From: Panagrolaimus kolymaensis
Lineage: Eukaryota > Nematoda > Chromadorea > Rhabditida > Panagrolaimidae
DNA: 64,000 nucleotides
Assembly: GCA_028622995.1 (NCBI GenBank)
Contig: JAJQJQ010000007.1
Location: 2,914,001-2,978,000 of the forward strand
Direction of reading: 5' to 3'
Shown: piece after piece, positions 11,499 through 23,088 of the stretch
Numbering within the stretch: position 1 is the stretch's first letter
Layout: each line of letters opens with the position of its first letter
The notes under the pieces: generated by a model
Database searches by the model: none
The model's input: only the letters and a program-made list of their open reading frames with translations
Told to the model about the DNA's origin: nothing
Program-made: the position numbers and the translations under genes

Positions 11499-11796
11499 TT
11501 GGTTCTCAAAACGAAAAATTGAAAGATAGTATTTTTTTAGGAGGAGTCCGTTCCTGCGTTGCTCTCAGAAATGCAAGATTTTTGGAAGGAAGATCTTTGA
11601 CAAAAAAAGCTTTTAATTTTGATTTTAATGCCACCTTTTTTACTAAAATTGTTTATTTTTAACGTGTATTGATTAGCCTATATAGTTTTTATTCCATATC
11701 CTTACATTTTCTTATGTCGTTTGTACGTGTAATTTGTTAGATAAATATGTACTTTTTTAAACCTTTATCTTACATTCTTTCATTATTTTAGAAGCT

Positions 11797-12389
<593 letters not shown>

Positions 12390-12699
12390 TAATTAACCAC
12401 TATTTGATTATGCAAGAAGTTTGACATTTATGATAAATAGAAATGAGTTGCGAAAAGAAACTGAGTTAATATTGTAAAACAAACTTTCTAAATTGGGCTC
12501 GCGGTTAATGATTTATGAAGAATTGCGTTTTTATCCTTCACCAAAATGGATCAACATCATTCCTGCCACTTCTTTTTCTTTTGTGTTTCATTTTTTTGGA
12601 TGCGTACAATTTCTTGGATATAAACGTGTGTTTTCTTTAATACTTATTGAATCGGTTTTGTTCAAAAAAATCTAAGGAGCGAGCTATCACCAGCACCCA

Positions 12700-13340
12700 T
12701 TAGTCAGGAAGAAGCCGTTTAGTTCTTATTCGAGTTTTTTTTGTAGCAAAATGGGTTCCATAAAGACGATGTCATAGTTTTATTTATGGAAAATAGCATC
12801 GAATTTGTTGCTGCATGGATCGGTCTTGCCAAAATTGGAGTTGTTTAACAGCTTGGATTAATTCAAAGTTAAAAATTGAATTTTTGGCTCATTGTGTTTT
12901 TAACATAAAAAGCTAAAGCTACCATTACATTATCTCATCTTTCTTCTGGTATTTTACAAGGATAACAGTAACAAGAACGTGAAATATTAAACTAAACAAT
13001 TTATGAAAACGCGTAATATTGTAAATGAGGCTAAAGCTACTGTAAATCTTCTCTTTAACTCGCTGGAAAAATGTGAAGATGAAAAAACTAAAAGTTGATG
13101 CAAAAGTTTCAGTGTTTATTACGACGGGCTGTTGTCGAAAAACGATATTAAATAGTTGTAAAAATCTTTTTATTAAATAATAATAGTTAGATGAAAGGTT
13201 GATATCATTCATAGATACTTTTTTTTTTATCTCAAATTTGCTTGAAACGTTTTTGTAAATGAAGCGATTACCTCCCGTTGGCTTTATGTTCTGGTGATGA
13301 ATGGAAGCTGGATTGCTCGCTCAACATTTTTCAAGTTTCA
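12700..13340 (+). pseudogene. Fossil of a FATP/very-long-chain acyl-CoA synthetase gene
   Basis: A TTTTTTGTAG acceptor at about 12747 precedes an exon-like stretch reading QNGFHKDDVIVLFMENSIEF and then VAAWIGLAKIGVV, a clear match to the 'GDVVALFMENRPEFV..WLGLAKIGV' block of SLC27/FATP proteins. The frame is then broken: a TAA follows, and TAWINSKLKIEFLAHC continues in another frame, matching 'TALINSNLR...LLHC'. A second shift leads to KAKATIT. Weaker echoes of VFITTG (the AMP-binding P-loop region) and LPL follow up to about 13300. FATPs import and activate long-chain fatty acids. Here the multiple frameshifts and missing motifs show a decayed copy. The boundaries are approximate. Confidence 0.65.
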
Positions 13341-13394
13341 AAAAATCATCAAAGTTGTTTTCAATATTTTTTTTAAAATTCGTAATAGTGCTTT

Positions 13395-13784
13395 ATGGGC
13401 GCTATTGAAAATATCACACAGGTTGGAGCTTTTATTATCCTTATAATTTTATTCATTACATATCATTTCAGCTTCGAGAATTTTTAACTGTTTACAATAC
13501 TTTAACTGAACGTTGTTTTGGTTCTTGTGTTAGTGAGTTTAATCATCCTAAACTTGTTGACGCTGAAAGCATTTGTGTTCAACGCTGTAAGTTTTTTCTG
13601 TTATTCATCATTCTTTTGTGTTTTTAACTTTTAAATTTTAGGCATTGATAAGCAGATGCGAGTGAATCGTCGGTTAATGATAACATTTGCCGAACAAGCT
13701 CCTAAAGCTCTTTACAATAAACAACAACAAGCTCCTGCTACTTCTGAAGTCGTTCAATCTCCAATTCCTGAAGAAAAACAATAA
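13395..13784 (+). CDS. tin-9.2: Small Tim chaperone, Tim9b/Tim10b type
   Basis: Three exons (13395-13421, 13472-13586, 13642-13784) join in phase to 94 residues. The twin CX3C signature is present: CFGSC and CVQRC, 23 residues apart. It sits within [13 protein letters not shown] before and [11 protein letters not shown] after, the pattern of TIMM10B/Tim9b rather than Tim9 or Tim10. These intermembrane-space chaperones carry hydrophobic carriers to the TIM22 complex. The C-terminus is Gln/Pro/Glu-rich. The stop codon TAA (13782-13784) shares its last A with the ATG of the following Rrp41 gene, so the two are almost certainly co-transcribed. From memory, the C. elegans orthologues of this pair are also fused at one locus; I cannot check this here. 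Confidence 0.93.
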
Positions 13785-14662
13785 TGAAACCTAAAAGACT
13801 TAATACATATGACGCCTATGGCATTCGTTTTGATGGACGTCGATTTGATCAAATTCGCAATATCAACTTCAAGTTTGGACTTTATCCTCATGCGGATGGA
13901 TCTGTTTATTTGGAACAAGGCTGTACTAAAGTATGTCTTGATGCATTTCTTAGAAATATTTCTTATTCATTTATGTTTTTAGGTCATTTGTGCTGTTTAT
14001 GGTCCAAGACAATGCCGAATGCGAACCGCTGATGATTTATGCTTTATTAATTGCCAATTTTCTCTATCAAGTTTTGCAACACAAAATAAAAAGAAAGCTC
14101 AACGTTCCATGGAAGCTGGTCGATTGCTAGAAAGAACACTCAAATCTGTAATTGATCGATCTGCTTACCCTCGTACTAGAGTGGACATCTTTTGTGAAAT
14201 CATTCAGGTTTGTAGAGCTTTATAAAAAGAAATTTTATCATACATATTCATTTTAGGGTGATGGTTCTCATCTTGCAGCTTGTATTAATGCTGCTTCTTT
14301 AGCTTTAGTGGATGCTGGAATCCCTGTTAAAGGTATTGTATCAGCAGTTGAATGCGGTCTTGTTCATGGTTATATTTGCACCGATTTGAATAATCTTGAA
14401 GTTCGTGGTAATGCTCCAAAAATAGTTGTTGCAACTCTAGGTAAGACTCGATTATCAAGTAATTAATATTTATTAAAGTTTTTTAGACGGAAAACGTGAA
14501 TCTGTTATGGTAGATTATAAGAATTGTTTGCATATCAACCAAATGGAACGAATGATTGAATCTGCTTTTGATGCAAATGAAAAAATTTATTCTTGTCTTC
14601 GCGAAGCTATCTTACTACGTACTGAAGAACTTCGAAAAATTGTTGCTGTTGAAGTGAACTAA
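13784..14662 (+). CDS. exos-4.1: Exosome complex subunit Rrp41 (RNase PH fold)
   Basis: Four exons (13784-13930, 13983-14207, 14257-14440, 14487-14662) join in phase to 243 residues, matching EXOSC4 in size. Family features are YGIRFDGRRFDQIRN near the start, HADGSVYLEQGCTKVICAVY, INCQFSLSSF, the YPRTRVDIFCEIIQGDGSH segment and AACINAASLALVDAGIP. It is one of six RNase PH-type subunits of the RNA exosome ring, which acts in rRNA processing and mRNA turnover in nucleus and cytoplasm. The ATG overlaps the stop of the Tim gene (TAATG), and no intercistronic spacer for SL2 splicing exists. Translation must therefore use reinitiation, leaky scanning or an alternative transcript. Confidence 0.95.
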
Positions 14663-14935
14663 GTTTTAGGTTTCTTTTGTAAGCAATATCTGGTAATACT
14701 GATTACCATATCTGCTGTTATTTTATGTTTGCCTATTTGATTTCTTTGTTGTTGATTTTGTTGCTTATATAATTTTTTTATAAAGAATGTTAAAATGGTC
14801 TGCTACTGAACATATATTTCATTGTCAGCTAAAAAAGAAAGAAAGAAGGTTTTACTCTGATAAGAAAGGAATTACTCCCTTTCAATAACATTAAATTTTA
14901 ATTGATTGCTTTTCAACTCTTGAAATGTTGAAGAA

Positions 14936-16360
14936 ATGAAAAATTTATTGTTTTCGTTTATTTTAATTACCATTGCATTTGCTTTCACCGCTGTTTTTGC
15001 TGAAAAAGATATTAAATGCTTCGTTGGATTTGCAGCAGGTTTGTAAACAATTTTCTTTTATTAAAAAATTTATTCAAAATTAGATTGATTTTGTTTTAAC
15101 GGATTTGCTATTTCTTCTTTCTTTGAATTATTTGAACCATGTTCATCCAAAATGACAATATCCCATAGAGATTTTCCAGAATTTCGAATCCATGACCATC
15201 CAAAAATAAAAGCAATTGAAAGTATGAGCATAATGAAGAGCGTTATACCATTAGATACACATACGATTATCCAGTTTACTTGTCGACTGAAAAAAAATGA
15301 TATTAGGATTTTTATAATTTCAAAAATGAGAGCACTAAATACCTTTACCCTCCTCATTTTACATAGAAACTTACACTTTTAAAGATTCGTGAGTTGCAGT
15401 TATAGTTACAGGAGTTGATGTTGTTTCATTAATTTCAGCATAAACAAAATTTGCAGCCACGATAAAGCAAAGATTAAAAAGTTGTAATAACCAATTCATA
15501 GTCTCTTTTCTTTTCTTTTATAAATTTCTAGCAATTGATCATGAGCAAGCAAGAATTTTTTCCTCAGTGTTTTTTGTTTTTGTTAAAGTTTTTGTAAAAA
15601 ATTTGCATTTTTCTTAACCTCTTTTTAAGGTAACCGTGAACCTTATGTAACTGGGGCTGAACTTGATTGTGATGGAAGTTGTGCAAATTTAACTCTCAAT
15701 GTTTATAATTCTCCAATAAGTATTTTTCTTTGTGATTCAGAAAAACTTTGTTCCGATTTTCATCTTTACAATAATTGCAGCATGATTTATCCAGGTTTTT
15801 CAAAAAAAAACTTTAATAACTCAATTTACCTATTATTTTTAGGTTTATCAATGTGTTGTTGTGTGAATGATAGTTATTGTAATATTAAAAGTAGATTAAA
15901 TCCAATAAATCAAACGAACGAGTCATCATTACCCAGTCCTAATGTTGCTATTATTGATTGCTTTGTTGGATTTGATTTAACTTATCCACAAAATTCTAAT
16001 TCAACAACTACAACATTGTCACCGTTTTCCCGACAAATGTATGGTCAATTCTCTGCATGTCGTGGGGAATGTGCCAATATTAGTTTAAATGCTTATGGAA
16101 ATATATATCTATGCGACCCAATTCAAGTTTGTAGCATTCTTCACATATCAAATTCATGTTCTCTCATTGATGAACTTCTCACGGGATGTTGTTGTGCAAC
16201 AGCGAGGTGTAATTATTTATTAAATTCTAAATCATCCACATATTTTCCCCTTCTTACAACCATTCCATCTAAAGCAGCATCATCCAATTTAATTATTCCA
16301 ACTTTACTTTTATTTTATATTAAATTTTTACGGGTTTTATTTATGTTTTTATTTTCATAA
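14936..16360 (+). CDS. Secreted or GPI-anchored two-repeat cysteine-rich protein (ET/Ly6-like)
   Basis: Three exons (14936-15038, 15630-15794, 15843-16360) join in phase to 261 residues. Residues 1-22 are a signal peptide. Two repeats follow, each starting KCFVGF or DCFVGF, continuing CANLTLN or CANISLN, LCDSEKLCS or LCDPIQVCS, an NNC/NSC step, and ending in CCC with CN. This spacing resembles the nematode ET module and three-finger Ly6-type domains. Ser/Thr-rich linkers follow each repeat. The last about 25 residues are hydrophobic, as in GPI-anchor signals. The first intron is 591 nt and contains a minus-strand gene. The second intron is 48 nt, a multiple of three without a stop, so retention would be silent for the frame. 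The function is unknown; it is probably extracellular. Confidence 0.75.
15070..15499 (-). CDS. Small type I membrane protein nested in an intron
   Basis: Two exons on the minus strand (15499-15375 and 15286-15070) join in phase across an 88-nt intron with GTAAG donor and TTTTTTTCAG acceptor, giving 113 residues. Residues 1-21 form a signal peptide. A short Thr-rich extracellular part of about 25 residues follows (TTSTPVTITATHES). A transmembrane segment spans roughly residues 47-70 (WIIVCVSNGITLFIMLILS region). The cytosolic tail has about 40 residues with SKKEEIANPL. The gene lies wholly within the first intron of the plus-strand cysteine-rich gene. No family is recognised. Confidence 0.65.
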
Positions 16361-19300
16361 AAAAGAATTCTATCAACAAAAAAAATTGAAAACTTTGATA
16401 ATCTTTTGAACGAAGAATGCTTCATTCCAAAATAAAAGATTGTTGTTCCATGAAAGCAACAAAAAAGGATACTCGAACCTTAACTTATGTTTTAGTACCT
16501 ACCTACATAACATGTTTTTATTTATTTTTTAACCCGCTGACTGTTATTTTGAAAATTTTGTGTTTGAAAGTGTTTTTCTTCGCGGATTAGACTCTCTCTC
16601 TCTCTTTCTTAATCAACTTCGTCACCGACGATGATGATTTTAAGAAACAAAAGCAAAGCTGTTGTCCTTTTTGAAATAAAAAAATAAATCTTTGAGTTAC
16701 AAAAATCAAAGAAATAAAAATAAGCTTCGAGTTTGCATAATAACGATAAAGAAAAATGTAATAATTCTGTTACGTTTTTATTTTTGTTTGTATGTTTCGA
16801 GCAAAGTCCAAGAAAGAATATTGTACGCGGAAAAATTAAAGAACTCTTTATCTCTTTCGTCGATGGTGTATGTACAAAAACAAAATCTTTAATGCAAATT
16901 TGTTGTACGTTTTCTTTTTCTCTATTTTAACGCCCATTACCAAGTGACCGGAACACTAACTAAAAGACAAAAACAACGACACGTTTGTCCGAAGCATTAG
17001 ACTCTTTAATGGTGAAACAAATAAAAAAAGAAAAAGAAGAGAGATGTGAAGGTGATGGGAGGAAGAAAAAGGGATGCATCTTTCTTTGACCATCAAGTTT
17101 GTTTTGGCTCGTAATATTATTTTTGTCAAGGCCAAAATCAAATGGCGTATGTTTTTTTTGATGAAAGATGCTTGAGATTTTAACTCATGATAATTTTAGA
17201 ATTTAAATTTTTTTAGACACATCTTTTCCCTCTTTTTTTGCTCAATTATTTATCTTGAAATGTTTGGTTTTGTTTTTTCTTCAATTTTTGAAAACAATCA
17301 GTGTATCTTTGACAAGAGGAAAATGGTATGATGCCTCCTTGAGTATTGTTTCCATTTTTTCTTGATTAAACAAAATAAATCCCGCCAGCACTCAATGACC
17401 CTTCATTTAAAATACCATGTACATTAATTTCAAGGATAAAAATGTCTTCCACTTATATCAAATAAATACAAATCATCCCTTCATTTTATCTCACTTTTTT
17501 ATGTTTCTATCTTGTTTTTCATTAAACTAAAGCTGACCCATTGGTTGAATGGCTGGCTGGCTGGTACTCGACCTTTGCCACTTCTATTTTGAGATCATCT
17601 CAATCAATATTTTTTTATCCCTAAAGATTTATTGTTTATATATTTTCGACTAGTAGTGTCCCTAGTCGTCGATGTGTTCTGGCAATATCTCTTCTCTACC
17701 CGCGCAACTTTTTTTCTCGTTGCTTTACTCAAAAACAAATTTCAATTTATTTTTTTTAATAAAAAAACAACCCAAAAATAAAGCCGATTGCGCTTCTTCT
17801 TATGTCACTTGAGTAAAACCTTCGAACATTTGTTTTCAACTCCAATATTTTTTTGCTGCTTCCTTCAATCAATAAAGAAAGCAGCGACATCATCTTCTTA
17901 TTTATTTTTTTAGTTGGCCCTTGTTTTTATCCATTCCTTTTTTGTTTGATTGCTTGCTTGCTTTCTTTTTTTGCTTATGTATCTTTGATTTTTTTGTAAG
18001 TAAAGAAAAAGCAACTAGAAATCGTTACCTTTTTTTATTGTCTTTATCCTTCGATTTAAAAAAAAAGGATTTTTTGTCACAGTTTATTTTTTCTTTTTTT
18101 ACCTAAAAAGGGTATTTCGCGAAAACTTTGATTTTTTTGTTTCAAAACTAACCGAATGTGCTGCTGCTTGCTTTGTGGTGAGAAAAAGCCGCAGCAACAG
18201 CAGCAATCTTTTCTTTTAAACCCATCAAAATCTCTTCGAAAATAAAAGTAATCTATTGCGTTTTTTTTCGGTCAAAAAAGAACTAACATTCACAAAAAGA
18301 AGAAAAAGTCAAAAATCAAATTGAATAGAATCTAAAATGAATCACGCATTATGAGAAAGCACACGGCCGATGTATTTTATTTTTCAAATAAATTTTTGGC
18401 GGGCTTTTTTTCTGTTGATTTCTTGAAAGTTTATTATGTCTAATGTTTTTTCTTTGCTTTTGTAAGAAAAAATATGTATTCATTAAATTCCCTTTTTCTC
18501 TCTCGCTAATTTTAGTTAGTCATTTTTTCTTTCCCTACTTCCTAATCTGATGTTGCGGACATCATTTATGTGTTATCCTCTTATTTTCTTGTCGACAGCT
18601 TTTCACTCCTTTTTCTACCATTTTTCTTTATCCCCTGAGGCACATCCCATTTTTTTTACGGTGACTTGATGTGGTTTTTCCTCATTTTTTCTTCTTCTTT
18701 GAACCAAAAAAGAAAGAACTCTAGTTTTAATTCGTTTCATTTCCTTAAAAGTCATTTAGTTATTAGTTTGTTTCAAGTACCATTTTTGTATTCGCTTGAA
18801 TTTTTATCTTTGTTAATTTATTTCTTCCTCCAGAACAAAAGATAGAGAGAATTTTTTTGTAAAGACAGGGAAAATCATTTAAAAAATATTTTAATGGGAT
18901 ACTTAAGCGCGTGAAAATGCTTTCCATTTTTCATGGAAATTTTTTTTAGAAATTTAAAATTATTTTCTTCAAGTGTGTATGTGAAAATTGAATTTTTTTA
19001 ATAATTATGTTTAAAGAAAATTTGCAATTTTTGCTTTTTAATTTAGTCCAAGCTCAATCACTTTTTATTAGACTCGATTAATTTGACTGTAAGACTTTCA
19101 TGCCAGGATTGCTTTTCTCTTCAGACAGACAGCTTTTATGTTATTATCAAAAAAGGTGTTCCAAAGATTTTGATTCAAAATGTTAAAAGTTCACGTGTGT
19201 GAAGAAAATATGATTAATACACCGCTCCTATTTGAGATAAATTGAAAAAAAGATACCAACTCTATTTTAATTTTTACACCCTTGTTTTTCATAATTAAAA

Positions 19301-19813
19301 TTTTCAAGTTTAAACCTATCATCTCATATGAATATATTTTTATGTTATGAAATCACCGTTAGTTAGATTGTTTTGACAATTTTTTTCCGATGCCCTCAAT
19401 TATTTTCTTTAAAGGCAATCCTTATCGAAACTTTTTTTCTTCTTCTCGGCGCCTTGTCCAATCCCAAATATCAAGAGAATTAGACATCGACAACGCGGTA
19501 ACTCTCTTTCTTCTCTTCGTTTTTCGTGTATACATATTTATCAGAAAAATAAATGTCCATAAACACCCTTTTTGCTCCATGTTTGAGAAATGTTCACATT
19601 ACTCATGTTTGACTTTTATTATCGATTTTAATTATGCATAGTGCCTTTTTTAAAATCCATAGTCACAAATAAAACTTCAAATTTCAGACATTTAATACTT
19701 ACATATTTATTTACTCTCATACATATTTTTCTTCCATCAAATATAAATAATAACCTTTTTATTTTATTTTTTTTATTAATTTTTGTCTTTAGACAGAAAG
19801 TTTATTTCCAATC
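16361..19813. other. 3.4-kb non-coding stretch upstream of the syndapin gene
   Basis: No convincing coding region on either strand. It is rich in poly-T and poly-A runs, has a CT microsatellite near 16590-16607, a (GGCT)n-like patch near 17545-17560 and a GCA/CAG-rich patch near 18180-18205. An AG acceptor at 19791-19792, 21 bases before the syndapin ATG and without an evident donor, suggests trans-splicing or a 5' UTR intron whose first exon lies in this stretch. Confidence 0.5.
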
Positions 19814-21673
19814 ATGTCATCTCAAAATTTATCCATTCCCACAGGATTTTATGAAATAGGAGCGTATAAAACAAATATTCGAAGAATTAAGGATGGCGTT
19901 GATGAACTTGAAGAATTTTCAAAAATGATTAAAGAACGCGCGGAAATTGAAGCTAAATATGGAAAATATTTGCAAACTTGGCATGATAAATGGACGGGAT
20001 ATGTGGATACCAAAGTTCCAAATGGAATTGTTAAAGAATCATTAAATCATATTTTAAAAGAAGGTGATGAAGTTTGTAAATTGCATGTTGGAATGAAAGA
20101 ACGATTTGGCGATGAAGTGAGTTTAAAAAATTCTCTTAAACTTGTTTAATAAGTTTAATATTATTTAAGATTGTGAGAACGATAACTTTATTCAAAAAAG
20201 AAAATCATCATCCTCGAACTTTTGGTGGTGAATCAAAAGAAATACATGAAATATCAGAAGCATTTGAAAAAGCCCAAAAACAATGGAAAAAATTAATGCA
20301 AAAATTAGAATCTTGTAAAAAGCATTATTTCAATGCTTGTCGAAGCGAAAAATCCGCTCAACAGCAGCTTATAAATGCTCAATCAGATTCCTCAATTTCT
20401 CAAGATGCAAGCGATAAACTTCGAGAACGAGTTGAAAAAGCAAAAGAAGAAGTTCGAAAGACTCGAGAATCATATGAAAAATTAGTTGAAGAATGTGATA
20501 AATATCGAAATGTTTATATCGAAAATATGGGTTTTGTATTTGAAAAATGTCAACAAATGGAATTAAAGCGTATGAAATTTGCTATGGAAATGATGGCAGG
20601 CGTTCGATGCATTTTGGGCGATCTTGTAGAATCTGAAAAGTTCGTCCTTTCCTTACTCCGCATTCTTAAAATGGAATTTTAGAATGAAAGAATTACACAA
20701 CAGCTTGAAGGATCGTTTCAGAGCCGTGGGTGATATTCAATATAATATTGACTTGAAAGAATGGAGTAAAGTTTATGGACCCGAAGCTCCATCAATTTGG
20801 CCCACTTTTGAGGTTCGTTTTACGACTAGAAATTTTGTAAAATTTATTCATTCCAAAATTTCTTTTGATATTGAAAGATATATAATCACGTTATAGGATT
20901 ACACACCAGGAATGCGTCACATTTCAACAAAACAAATTAGACATACTGGTGGAATTGTTTTGACAAAGCAAACTATAACTTCGGATGAATTTCATGATTC
21001 TCCAAGCATCGTACAACGTTCTGAACGTTCAAGACCCATTTCTACAGTATCAACCATTGAACGAGTCCAACTTCAACGAGAGCCAAGTTCAGGTGGAAGT
21101 TCCTCACAAGTAACTATAGAATTTTAAAGATGCTATTTCAAAAATAAATTTTTTAGGAAAATCACAATACTTTGGATTCAAAATCATCCAAAAGTTCCAT
21201 GGCTAGTTCAAAGGTTTTGAGAAATCGTAATGTCGTTGCAAGTCCTTTCGGTGATCCATTTCCAATGCGAACACCAGAAGTGCCAACTCAAGTTGTGAAA
21301 AAGCAAAAAACTATGGATGAAACACCTAAAAGGGTGCCAGTGAGTGCACATTCAAGCGATTCCGGAAGCTTTGATGATACCAATATGGATAAAAATGCGG
21401 ATGTAAATGCTGAGGAAGAGGATGCTCTAAAATATGGTGATTTTGGACAACTTAAAGGCCCAGCCAAAGCTTTATATGATTACATTCCAATTGAAGGTGA
21501 TGAAATGGAACTTAAAAAAGGTAATAAAACTTCCACAAAAATATTGATATTAAATATTGGTTTCAGGAGAATTAGTCGAAGTTTTATCTGGCCCTGATCA
21601 TCTTGGTTGGTGTATGGGGCAAAAGAATAATGAAACAGGGCTATTTCCTGCAAGTTATGTAACACCTGTTTAA
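19814..21673 (+). CDS. sdpn-1: Syndapin/PACSIN (F-BAR and SH3 adaptor)
   Basis: Six exons (19814-20116, 20170-20639, 20683-20812, 20897-21109, 21157-21520, 21567-21673) join in phase to 528 residues. The F-BAR domain occupies about residues 1-290: FYEIGAYKTNIRRIKDG and then EFSKMIKERAEIEAKYGKYL at the start, a long coiled-coil middle, and LHNSLKDRFRAVG. A Ser/Thr/Pro-rich linker contains FGDPFP, a possible degenerate NPF-type EH-domain ligand. The C-terminal SH3 domain runs from AKALYDYIPIEGDEMELKKG to WCMGQ and GLFPASYV. PACSINs bend membranes and link dynamin and N-WASP during endocytosis and recycling. The donor after exon 2 (GTTCGT) is non-consensus but restores the frame exactly. An AG acceptor at 19792 suggests trans-splicing of the 5' end. 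Confidence 0.95.
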
Positions 21674-22034
21674 GCCTCAAATTTCCCTTTTAATACTTTC
21701 TCGTTTATCATATCACGGTGCAACTTTCCTCATTCTACATACTACGATCAGTTACCATGTCTTTATAAATACAAGATAAAAAAGATATTTTACCTTTAAA
21801 AAACATGTGCATTCGAGATTTATTATTTTATTCCTTACTTTTTTTTATAAAATTTTATATTTAAGTTTTAAAATTTTCAGTAAATAAAGCCAACTACTTA
21901 CTTAATTTATAAAAACCTTCAAAGCTTGTTTATTAATTTTTTATGTTTTACGTTATTATATCAATTTTTTAGACTGCTACAAAGCAGTTTCCTGCAACAA
22001 CAAACAAAAATCTTATAGTTGCGAAATGAAAACT
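21674..22034. other. Convergent intergenic region
   Basis: It holds the 3' UTR of syndapin (AATAAA near 21882) and that of the receptor gene on the other strand. No further feature was found. Confidence 0.5.
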
Positions 22035-23088
22035 TTAAAATTTTGGAATAGATGTTCGAACTGTAGGTAATAATATAGTTTGTACACGTGAAGATGGACG
22101 CCGTTGTAAGCGATAAAAAATAAAGAGTTGTTTTCGTAATGCAGGTCTACAATTTTTTTTTTGTAAATTAAAAGGGTTCAATCAATAAAAGGTAATAAAC
22201 TTACGCAAAAATAAAAAGCATTACACAAGAAGAATAATGGGCAACCATAAAGAAAAAATTTACAAAAAATTCAATAAAAATGAATTGAATATTGAATTCA
22301 GGATCATCTTTACGAGAATGAAAAGTTTTATAAAAGATTAAAAGGATACAATATAATCCAAAGAAGACAGAAGAAAATACTGATTGAAATAATAATTTTT
22401 GTTCGAGTTTTAATTGGCAAAAAGCTGAATCCTTTTTACTTCGACATTTAACTCGGCATATGATTACTGTAATCAATCCAATGGATAAAGAAATTGAAGC
22501 AAATATTCCATTTGAAATTGCAGTAATCAAAAAATCTCGTTCAAGAAATGCTTCGCATTCGGGTACATAGGTTTTAAAACGGCAATGAAGATCAAAAAAT
22601 GAAAATCCATCAATCAAAAGCGGATAAAGAAAAAGAAAAATTACGATTAATTTAAAATAAGTTGAAGACAAAAATTGTTTATGCTTTTTCCACCATAAAA
22701 TGGAACTCAATCGATTTAATGCCAATACAGCATTTAAAGGTCCAATAAAAATCATCATATACCATTGAAATATTCGATTAATATATTCAATTTCAATAAC
22801 ATAAATTTTATTGGATTTTAAAATATTTGGAGTTAAAAAATAAAAAAGTGTGTAAGAAGCAAGACAACACAAATCCACGGAATATCCAATGACTAAAATA
22901 TGAAAATAAGCTGTGTAAATGTTAGAAGTTTTAATTCTTAAATGGTGAATAAAAAATATAAAAGTTGAAATTTCAATTATACAAGCAATCAAGAAAATAG
23001 CATCCATAATTGCATGTTCGATGGTTTCCATCGATGATAATAAAATTTCATGATTATGAGAAGTTTCATTATTTGTTATAAAAAGCAT
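22035..23088 (-). CDS. Nematode serpentine (chemoreceptor-like) GPCR
   Basis: Two exons on the minus strand (23088-22205 and 22146-22035) join in phase to 331 residues. I chose ATG 23088; the frame is open slightly further upstream but without an ATG. Seven hydrophobic segments are visible. TM3 is followed by LALNRLSSILWW in place of a DRY box, TM5 is followed by a basic loop (CRVKCRSKKDS), and TM7 is HYSSCVMLFIF. The short last exon adds a basic tail, PALRKQLFIFYRLQRRPSS, which fits the 'NPxLRKxL' C-terminal region of nematode serpentine receptors. An NNET sequence near the N-terminus could be glycosylated. The family (srv, srg, srx or other) cannot be fixed by eye. A role in chemosensation is inferred from the family only. 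Confidence 0.75.

Noticed and set aside
11441..11662. Open frame after the carbonic anhydrase exon 4
   Set aside because: The carbonic anhydrase frame through the same bases matches the family and stops at 11498. The other frame has no coding character.
12925..13212. Minus-strand open frame across the FATP fossil
   Set aside because: Composition is Phe/Ile/Asn-rich noise, and the plus strand shows the FATP similarity.
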